6,144 nucleotides of DNA. Source: Oscillospiraceae bacterium. Lineage in GTDB: Bacteria; Bacillota; Clostridia; Oscillospirales; Oscillospiraceae. Location of the stretch: the NCBI GenBank assembly GCA_017538775.1, contig JAFYIF010000047.1, positions 1 through 6,144 of the forward strand, in the 5' to 3' direction. This document shows positions 1-5,167 of the stretch, one piece after another (positions within the stretch are counted from its first letter, which is position 1; every line of letters begins with the position of its first letter). The translations under genes were made by a program, and so were the position numbers. The notes under the pieces are model-generated. The model was not told the origin of the DNA. It was given only the letters and a program-made list of their open reading frames with translations, and made no database searches.

Positions 1-2130
1 CTGGACGCCAATGAATTTAACGTGCTTCTGGGCGGCAGCCCTGCCGTGAGATTTTATCGCTGCAAGAAATGCGGGAAAATCACGCCATTTAACGCCTTTG
101 GTTACTGCGCATCAGTGAAATGTACCGGGACACTGGAACCGTATGAACCCCTGTCTCACGCTTCGGAGAACCACTATGCGAGGCTCTATATGAGCGATCA
201 GATGCATCCTTTCTATATTAAAGAACACACCGCACAGCTTGCAAAGGATCAGCAGACTCGCTATCAGGAGGCATTTGTTAACAAATCAATTAACGCTCTT
301 AGTTGTTCAACTACGTTTGAAATGGGGGTGGACGTAGGCAGCCTCGAAACCGTTTATCTTCGAGATGTACCTCCGAGTCCGGCTAACTATGTTCAGCGGG
401 CAGGCCGCGCAGGGCGCGGCAAGGGTTCTGCTGCATTTGTGATGACTTACGCCAAGCTTTCTTCCCACGATTTCACCTATTTTGATGCACCAGAGCGGAT
501 GATTAGCGGAAGAATCAGTGCACCGGTCTTTGAAGTGGAGAATGAAAAGATTCTATATCGCCATGTCTTTGCTGTAGCCCTGAGTAAGTTTCTTTCTGAA
601 AACGAGGACATCTATCACGGAGACGATCTGTCTCCGCTTCTGAACGGAGACGGATATGAACGCTTGAAGGATTATTTGTCGTCGCGCCCGAAGCAGTTGA
701 AGGAGCTGCTCTTGACTTCGATTCCTTCAGGGATGCATATTCGTCTTGGATTGGAAGACTGGAGCTGGACGGAGCGACTCTGTGGAGAAAACGGGGTGCT
801 TCAAATTGCAGTGGACGATTTTCGCGGAACAATCTCTGCGCTGGAAAAACAGGAGAGACAGGCTCAGAAAGAAAAAAATATTGAACTTGCCGCACAGCTT
901 CACCGAAATCTTCGGAATTACCGTTGCAGCGAGGCGGATCAAGCAGGGAAAAAGAGCCTGATTAGCTTCTTGGTACGCAACAATGTCCTTCCCAAGTATG
1001 GCTTCCCTGTCGATACAGTAGAATTGCTTCCGGATCCGAACAGCGGAGGACGTGACAAGGATCTGCAGCTGGCGAGGGATCTGCAACAGGCGATTGCAGA
1101 CTATGCGCCAGGTGCACAGGTGGTTGCAGACGGAAAGCTATACACCAGCAGATATATCCGCAAAACGCCAGGAAAAAACGTGAATCTTTCCTGGGAAATT
1201 GGATCCTATTGCGAAAGCTGCCCGACTTGTGAACAGCCAAATTTTACCAAAGAACCGATAATAAAAAGCCGTGAATGTGTTTCTTGTCATACTCCGATTC
1301 CAAGAATCCGTTGGGCGAAGACACTTGAACCTCGCATGGGTTTCTGCGTTGATATCACCCGACGAGAGGAACCTGTTCCCATGCACAGACCCGAACACGA
1401 TTATAAAACAGATGACTACTACATTGGTGATCCCCACCGTAATTTGCTGCAAGAGCGTGAGTTTACCGTGAACGGTGGAACAGTCAGAATCGCATCGACG
1501 ACGAATGACGCTTTGGTCGTGGTAGGTCAGACTCAATTCCATGTCTGTCCTGTTTGTGGATATGCGGATGCTGTTGCTGTTCCAAATGAACACAAGAATA
1601 TGCGTGGATATCCCTGCCAGAACAAAGAGGGAAAAAGTACCATGTATCTGCTTTCGCATGATTTCAAAACGGATGTCGCAAGAATAACTTTTCTGGATGA
1701 AGCTGCAAGCGATTGGGCTACCATGCTTTCTGTATTATACGCCATACTGGAAGGTCTCTCGCGTCAAATGGGGATAGAGAGAACTGATATAAAAGGCTGT
1801 CTGTTCCGCACCAGCGAAATGGGAATGCAGCTGTTCAGCCTGATTCTATATGACGCCGTTGCTGGCGGAGCTGGCCATGTTCGCCGTCTGGTTACTGAAG
1901 ATGGTGTCGCGTTCCAGAGCGTTTTGAGAAATGCATATCATGTAGTTAGCACATGTGAATGTGGTAGCTCGTGCTACAAATGTCTTAGAAATTATTATAA
2001 TCAGAAGATACACGACGACCTTGACCGAACAAAAGCTGCACTCTTTTTAGAAAAATGGATTGGAGAAATGGAAAAAACTGACGTGAATGAAGACCAAAAT
2101 ACATTTGTAGATTGTATACTACCTTTCTAA
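1..2130 (+). CDS. Large SF2 DEAD/DEAH-type helicase with C-terminal DUF1998 domain, 5'-truncated by the window (DruE/MrfA-like)
   Basis: This is the C-terminal part of an ATP-dependent nucleic-acid helicase. The frame is open from base 1 (709 residues visible), and the GTG at base 22 is only an internal valine; numbering below starts there. Seen: a four-cysteine zinc knuckle (C14, C17, C29, C34); helicase motif V (TTFEMGVDV, 98-105) and motif VI (QRAGRAGR, 125-132); a charged, probably helical stretch (about 271-301); the conserved block NNVLPKYGFPVD (320-331); cysteine clusters C397/C400/C403/C419/C422 and C509/C512/C532; and a DUF1998 ending with YDAVAGGAGH (610-619) and CxCxxxCxxCL (645-655). 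Walker A/B lie upstream. MrfA has helicase plus DUF1998 in about 750 residues; here about 570 residues follow motif VI, which suits the very large DruE-type helicases of Druantia. DISARM has the same domains, usually split between DrmA and DrmB. The gene is much lower in GC than its neighbours, suggesting horizontal transfer. The helicase-DUF1998 assignment is firm; the system assignment is inference. Confidence 0.9.
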   Translation: MDANEFNVLLGGSPAVRFYRCKKCGKITPFNAFGYCASVKCTGTLEPYEPLSHASENHYARLYMSDQMHPFYIKEHTAQLAKDQQTRYQEAFVNKSINALSCSTTFEMGVDVGSLETVYLRDVPPSPANYVQRAGRAGRGKGSAAFVMTYAKLSSHDFTYFDAPERMISGRISAPVFEVENEKILYRHVFAVALSKFLSENEDIYHGDDLSPLLNGDGYERLKDYLSSRPKQLKELLLTSIPSGMHIRLGLEDWSWTERLCGENGVLQIAVDDFRGTISALEKQERQAQKEKNIELAAQLHRNLRNYRCSEADQAGKKSLISFLVRNNVLPKYGFPVDTVELLPDPNSGGRDKDLQLARDLQQAIADYAPGAQVVADGKLYTSRYIRKTPGKNVNLSWEIGSYCESCPTCEQPNFTKEPIIKSRECVSCHTPIPRIRWAKTLEPRMGFCVDITRREEPVPMHRPEHDYKTDDYYIGDPHRNLLQEREFTVNGGTVRIASTTNDALVVVGQTQFHVCPVCGYADAVAVPNEHKNMRGYPCQNKEGKSTMYLLSHDFKTDVARITFLDEAASDWATMLSVLYAILEGLSRQMGIERTDIKGCLFRTSEMGMQLFSLILYDAVAGGAGHVRRLVTEDGVAFQSVLRNAYHVVSTCECGSSCYKCLRNYYNQKIHDDLDRTKAALFLEKWIGEMEKTDVNEDQNTFVDCILPF

Positions 2131-2280
2131 TTTACATCATCCAGTGTCTGGCTGCAACAGCGAGGTCATTGCCGGAGCCAAGGCCGTGACAGGTTCACGC
2201 AGTCTGCGGAACTGCGCAGACCCTGCATAGAGACCGCCTTATCTCCATCGCAGAGAACCGTCAATCCCCGCCTTTCCCGC
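2131..2280. other. Non-coding junction between the low-GC helicase gene and the high-GC chromosome
   Basis: I see no convincing gene here on either strand. Short open stretches exist, but none has a ribosome binding site or recognisable protein content. The most structured element is an inverted repeat, GTCTGCG at 2202-2208 and CGCAGAC at 2215-2221, with a 6-nt loop and no following T run, so it is not a standard intrinsic terminator. Composition is intermediate between the two flanks, and this is the likely edge of the acquired segment. Confidence 0.5.
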
Positions 2281-2310
2281 TTGACAAACAAAATGCAGCG
2301 AATTTACAAT
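2281..2310 (+). promoter_or_regulatory. Sigma-A promoter of the apbE-Gx operon
   Basis: A perfect -35 box, TTGACA (2281-2286), is followed by an 18-bp spacer and the -10 box TACAAT (2305-2310), one mismatch from consensus. Transcription would start near 2316-2318, leaving a leader of about 45 nt before the apbE start at 2363. The spacer and leader are AT-rich in otherwise GC-rich DNA, as expected for a promoter. Confidence 0.8.
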
Positions 2311-2324
2311 AAAGAGTATAGATG

Positions 2325-2340
2325 GTTAGTTATTACTAAC
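2325..2340. promoter_or_regulatory. Perfect 16-bp palindrome, putative operator or leader hairpin of apbE
   Basis: GTTAGT-TATT-ACTAAC is a perfect inverted repeat (6-bp arms, 4-bp centre). It lies about 15 bp downstream of the -10 box and 8 bp upstream of the Shine-Dalgarno sequence. As DNA it has the size and symmetry of a site for a dimeric repressor, for example of MarR or TetR type, that would block transcription. As RNA it could form a small hairpin next to the ribosome binding site. No regulator gene is in the window, so its identity is unknown. Confidence 0.5.
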
Positions 2341-2362
2341 TTCGGACCAAGGAGGGGATACC

Positions 2363-3397
2363 ATGCGTCGCACCGTCTGTCTACTCTGGCTCGCTTTGCT
2401 GCTGCTGACCGCCTGCGGCGGGGATGCCGCAACCGCCGCGCCCGGGGCGCGGGAGCGCAGTTTCTTCGCCATGGACACCTATATGAGCATCCGCGCCAAC
2501 GGCGCGACGGAGGCGCTGCTGGCGCGGGCGGAGGAGGCGGTGCGCGAGCTGGAGCGGCGCATCTCCGTCACGGACGGGGGCAGCCAGGTTTTCGCGCTGA
2601 ACCGCGACGGCGCGGGGACGCTGGACGCGGAGACGGCGGAGCTGCTGCGCCGGGGGCTTGCGCTGTGCGCGGAGACGGACGGGGCGCTGGACCTCAGCGT
2701 CTATCCGGTGCTGCGGGCCTGGGGCTTCACCACGGGGGACTACCGGGTGCCCGCCCCGGCGGAGCTGGCGGACCTGCTGCGCCTGGTGGACTACCGCCGG
2801 GTGCGTCTGGACGCAGACGGGACTGCGGCGCTGGACCCCGGGATGCAGCTGGACCTGGGCAGCGTGGCCAAGGGCTATCTGGGCGACAAACTCTGCGCCC
2901 TGCTGCGGGACGGCGGCGTGGAGAGCGCCCTGCTGGACCTGGGCGGGAACGTCCAGGCGCTGGGCGGCAAGCCGGACGGCAGCCCCTGGCGCGTGGGGAT
3001 CCGGGACCCGCAGGGGGAGGGGCTGCTGGGCGTGGTCGCGGTCCGCGACTGCGCGGTGGTCACCTCCGGCGGCTATGAGCGCTGCTTCACCGACGGGGAC
3101 GGGACCGTGTACTGGCACATTCTGGACCCGGCCAGCGGGATGCCGGCCCGGAACGGGCTGCTCTCTGTCACTGTAGTGGGACAGGAGGGGCTGCGCTGCG
3201 ACGCGCTTTCCACCGCTCTGTTCGTGATGGGCCCGGAGCGGGCGGCGGCCTTCTGGCGCGCCCAGGGGGACTTTGAGCTGGCGCTGGTGACGGAGGACGG
3301 CAGACTGCTGCTGACGCCGGGCCTGGCGGAGCGTTTCACCCCGGCGGAGGGTCTGTCCCTGCGCGTGGAGACCCTGGAGCGGGAGGCCGCGGCATGA
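2363..3397 (+). CDS. apbE: FAD:protein FMN transferase, ApbE-family lipoprotein
   Basis: ApbE enzymes take FMN from FAD and attach it covalently, with Mg2+, to a Thr/Ser of target proteins such as FMN-binding-domain electron carriers. They work outside the cytoplasmic membrane. The 344 residues match the usual length. Seen in order: a lipoprotein signal peptide with lipobox LTAC (lipidated Cys18); AMDT (36-39), where the family usually has AMGT; DLSVYPVLRAWGF (110-122); LDLGSVAKGY (163-172); LLDLGGNVQALGG (190-202); TSGGYER (234-240); HILDPASGMPA (252-262); and the metal-binding block DALSTALFVMG (280-290), with D280 and T284 as the expected ligands. The ATG is fixed by AAGGAGG (2349-2355), 7 nt upstream, and by the signal peptide. 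Its stop overlaps the next start by 4 bp (ATGA), indicating translational coupling. The active-site blocks look complete, so it is probably functional. Confidence 0.95.
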   Translation: MRRTVCLLWLALLLLTACGGDAATAAPGARERSFFAMDTYMSIRANGATEALLARAEEAVRELERRISVTDGGSQVFALNRDGAGTLDAETAELLRRGLALCAETDGALDLSVYPVLRAWGFTTGDYRVPAPAELADLLRLVDYRRVRLDADGTAALDPGMQLDLGSVAKGYLGDKLCALLRDGGVESALLDLGGNVQALGGKPDGSPWRVGIRDPQGEGLLGVVAVRDCAVVTSGGYERCFTDGDGTVYWHILDPASGMPARNGLLSVTVVGQEGLRCDALSTALFVMGPERAAAFWRAQGDFELALVTEDGRLLLTPGLAERFTPAEGLSLRVETLEREAAA

Positions 3398-3930
3398 CGA
3401 AGCGACTGACCCGGGCGGCGTTGCTCACGGCCCTGGCCCTGATCATCTTTGTACTGGAGGCCCAGATCCCGCCGCCCGTCCCGATCCCAGGCCTCAAATT
3501 GGGCCTGGCCAACATCATCACCGTCTACGCCATGTTCCGGCTCGGCCCGAAGGACACGCTGGCGATTTTGCTTGTGCGCATTTTTCTGGGCAGCGTCTTT
3601 GCCGGAGCCGTCAGCGCCATGCTTTTTTCTCTGGCGGGCGGGCTGCTGTGCTATCTGCTGATGCTGCCGCTGCGCCGGATGCTCAGCATCCGGCAGATCT
3701 GGGTCTGCGGCGTACTGGGCGCGCTGGCGCACAACCTGGGCCAGACCGCCGCCGCCATCTGGATCTATCAGAGCCTCGCGGTGGCATACTATCTCCCCCT
3801 GCTCCTGCTGAGCGCCGTCATCACGGGTGCCCTCACGGGCCTGAGCGCCCAGTACCTGGTGGACCGCATGGCGCGGAAGGAATCGAAGGGCGCGGAGCAG
3901 GAGGGGGAGGGCGGCGCGCCCCCCGGCTGA
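3394..3930 (+). CDS. Gx transporter family integral membrane protein (Pfam heptaprenyl diphosphate synthase component I family)
   Basis: This 178-residue hydrophobic protein has about six membrane segments, near residues 6-24, 36-50, 53-70, 72-90, 101-122 and 126-152, and a charged, Gly/Glu-rich cytoplasmic tail. The loop EAQIPPPVPIPGLKLGLANI (22-41) and the GALAHNLGQ block (109-117) are typical of the Gx/Hpre_diP_synt_I family. The old name comes from a prenyl synthase subunit, but family members resemble the S components of ECF transporters. No prenyl synthase catalytic subunit lies next to it. The start is set by GGGAGG (3381-3386), 7 nt upstream, inside the end of apbE. In Clostridia this family is often encoded beside ApbE, which suggests a shared role in flavin supply or extracytoplasmic electron transfer; the actual substrate is not known to me. 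The family call is firm and the function uncertain. Confidence 0.88.
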   Translation: MTKRLTRAALLTALALIIFVLEAQIPPPVPIPGLKLGLANIITVYAMFRLGPKDTLAILLVRIFLGSVFAGAVSAMLFSLAGGLLCYLLMLPLRRMLSIRQIWVCGVLGALAHNLGQTAAAIWIYQSLAVAYYLPLLLLSAVITGALTGLSAQYLVDRMARKESKGAEQEGEGGAPPG

Positions 3931-3938
3931 CCCCCGCC

Positions 3939-3967
3939 TTGACAAGCTCCGGCGGCCCGGGTATGAT
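3939..3967 (+). promoter_or_regulatory. Sigma-A promoter of mazG
   Basis: TTGACA (3939-3944), a 17-bp spacer and TATGAT (3962-3967) form a near-consensus promoter beginning 9 bp after the stop of the Gx gene. Transcription would start near 3974 and give a leader of about 45 nt. No terminator is visible between the Gx gene and this promoter, so mazG may also receive read-through from the apbE operon. Confidence 0.8.
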
Positions 3968-4018
3968 GGGACAAAGCCGACGCGGCGGCAGCATTTTGGA
4001 GAAGGACGGACTGAGAAT

Positions 4019-4738
4019 ATGGTAGCGTTTGCACAGAAGGAACACTACGGATTTGAGGATTTCCGCCGCCTGGTGGCGGTGCTGCGGGGCCCCGGCGGCT
4101 GTCCCTGGGACGCGGCCCAGGACCACCACAGCATCCGGCGCAACCTGCTGGAGGAAGCCTACGAGCTGGCCCAGGCCCTGGACCGGGAGGACCTGGAGAA
4201 CATGAAAGAGGAACTGGGGGACGTGCTGCTCCAGGTGCTGTTCCACGCCCGGCTGGAGGAGGAACAGGGGCGCTTCAGCATCGACGAGGTCTGCGACGCG
4301 GCGGTGAAAAAGCTGATCTTCCGCCACCCCCACGTCTTCGGCGACATGGCCGGGGCCACCCCGGAGGAGGCCCTGCGCAACTGGGACGCGAAAAAGCGCG
4401 TGGAAAAGCGCCAGTGCAGCGTTGCCCAGGCCATGGCGGACGTGGCGGAGACCCTCCCCGCCCTCTGGCGCGCCGACAAACTGCTGCAAAAAGCGGAAAA
4501 AGCGGGCCTCGCGCCGGAAGACGCGCAGCAGGCCCGGGAGACGCTGAAAACCGAGACAGCACGCCTCTGCGCCGCAAAAGCGGAGGAAGCGGAAGCCGCC
4601 CTGGGCCAGACCCTCCTGGCAGCAGTCCGCCTGGGCCGCAGCCATGGGGCGGATCCGGAGCGGGCTCTGCATCGGGCCTGTGAACGGTATGTGGAGGAGA
4701 TCCGTGCGGTGGAGGAGGCATATTCCACGGAAGCTTGA
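4019..4738 (+). CDS. mazG: MazG-family nucleoside triphosphate pyrophosphohydrolase
   Basis: MazG hydrolyses (d)NTPs to NMP and pyrophosphate in the cytosol; it cleans the nucleotide pool and can lower ppGpp-linked stress signalling. The 239-residue protein is two-domain and slightly shorter than E. coli MazG (about 263). The N-terminal domain is complete: GPGGCPWD (24-31), the metal motif EEAYE (EExxE, 45-49), ELGD (ExxD, 65-68), RHPHVFGD (102-109) and NWDAKKR (121-127). The C-terminal domain aligns from LPALWRADKL (146-155) to the ALHRACERYVEEIRAVE block (216-232), but the positions expected to carry EExxE and ExxD read TETAR (178-182) and ALGQ (194-197), so its site looks dead. The start follows GGAGAAGGA (3998-4006) at a rather long 12-nt spacing; no better in-frame start is evident. 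It is transcribed from its own promoter and converges with tRNA-Leu. Confidence 0.93.
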   Translation: MVAFAQKEHYGFEDFRRLVAVLRGPGGCPWDAAQDHHSIRRNLLEEAYELAQALDREDLENMKEELGDVLLQVLFHARLEEEQGRFSIDEVCDAAVKKLIFRHPHVFGDMAGATPEEALRNWDAKKRVEKRQCSVAQAMADVAETLPALWRADKLLQKAEKAGLAPEDAQQARETLKTETARLCAAKAEEAEAALGQTLLAAVRLGRSHGADPERALHRACERYVEEIRAVEEAYSTEA

Positions 4739-4901
4739 ATGTGCGGCAGAGGAAGAGCCATGAAATCGCTGACCAGAATCGGGCAGTGGAATCACACCAT
4801 AGGAACTGTTTCACGAATTGCGGGACGAAGCATGAAACACGCAGTTAAGACAGCCACGCAATTCTGGCGGGACTGCAAGCGCGCCGTGAAGCGCGGTCAG
4901 A

Positions 4902-4964
4902 ACATAAAAAAGAAGAATACAAAGCGAAAACCCTGCCGACGTTCGTCGACAGGATTTTCGCTTT
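4902..4964. terminator. Bidirectional intrinsic terminator between mazG and tRNA-Leu
   Basis: Bases 4921-4964 form a long inverted repeat: the arms AAAGCGAAAA (4921-4930) and TTTTCGCTTT (4955-4964) enclose CCTG...CAGG and CGAC...GTCG with a GTTC centre. On the minus strand the GC-rich core is followed by GTTTTCGCTTT and then by a pyrimidine-rich tract ending in six Ts (to about 4906), which terminates the tRNA transcript. On the plus strand the core is followed by ATTTTCGCTTT, so it probably ends mazG transcription too. Confidence 0.85.
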
Positions 4965-5048
4965 GGTGTCGGCGGCGGGGCTCGAACCCGCACGGGTCTC
5001 CCCAGCGGATTTTAAGTCCGCATTGTCTACCGATTCCAACACGCCGAC
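4964..5048 (-). tRNA. tRNA-Leu, anticodon UAA
   Basis: Read on the minus strand, the acceptor arm GTCGGCG (5048-5042) pairs perfectly with CGCCGAC (4974-4968), followed by discriminator A and a genome-encoded CCA (4966-4964). The anticodon stem GCGGA/TCCGC encloses the loop CTTAAAA, giving anticodon TAA (5014-5012), which reads UUA and UUG. The T arm is GCGGG-TTCGAGC-CCCGC. A long variable arm (GGG-AGA-CCC type) and the GGAATCGGTAGAC D-loop are typical of class II leucine tRNAs. All stems pair, so it should be functional. Confidence 0.97.
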
Positions 5049-5076
5049 CCGGGAGACAAATTTCATGGTTGGCCCC

Positions 5077-5105
5077 ATTATAGCGGGCGCGCCGCGGGCT
5101 GTCAA
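5077..5105 (-). promoter_or_regulatory. Consensus sigma-A promoter of tRNA-Leu
   Basis: On the minus strand, TTGACA (5105-5100), a 17-bp spacer and TATAAT (5082-5077) match the consensus at all 12 positions with ideal spacing. Transcription would start near 5070, about 22 nt before the mature tRNA 5' end at 5048. A full-consensus promoter fits a strongly expressed stable RNA. Confidence 0.92.
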
Positions 5106-5121
5106 GCGTTGGTTTTCCTGC

Positions 5122-5151
5122 AAAAGGGGAGAGGATCCAAGACCCTCTCCC
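5122..5151 (-). terminator. Intrinsic terminator of the TRAP permease gene
   Basis: On the minus strand the stem GGGAGAGG (5151-5144) pairs with CCTCTCCC (5134-5127) across a 9-nt loop, followed by CTTTT (5126-5122). It begins 17 bp after the permease stop codon and lies upstream of the tRNA promoter, so it isolates the tRNA gene from permease transcription. The T run is short, but the stem is perfect. Confidence 0.8.
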
Positions 5152-5167
5152 GCTTGCATATGTCCGC

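Noticed and set aside
867..880. Run of seven A residues within the helicase gene, a possible slippage or frameshift site
   Set aside because: The frame stays open and family-like on both sides, so there is no evidence of frameshifting.
2281..3078. A 265-codon plus-strand frame overlapping apbE
   Set aside because: It is an alternate-frame shadow of apbE, very rich in Gly/Ala/Arg, starts at the TTG of the promoter -35 box and has no ribosome binding site.
3909..3927. GC-rich hairpin at the end of the Gx gene as a terminator
   Set aside because: It lies within the coding sequence and is not followed by a T run.
2381..3945. Long minus-strand frames opposite apbE and the Gx gene (for example 2381-3118 and 3073-3945)
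   Set aside because: They are antisense shadows typical of high-GC DNA: low-complexity Arg/Pro/Gln translations with no recognisable domain, opposite clearly assigned genes.
3833..4814. Minus-strand frames of up to 320 codons opposite mazG
   Set aside because: They mirror the mazG codons, have no domain content and would oppose a well-supported promoter and gene.
4964..5048. tRNA-Leu as the integration site of the left-hand island
   Set aside because: The tRNA lies about 2.6 kb from the composition break with chromosomal-type genes between, and no repeat of its 3' end is seen elsewhere in the window.
4963..5083. Plus-strand peptide of the type WCRRRGSNPHGSPQRILSPH
   Set aside because: It is the well-known false translation of the antisense strand of a tRNA-Leu gene.
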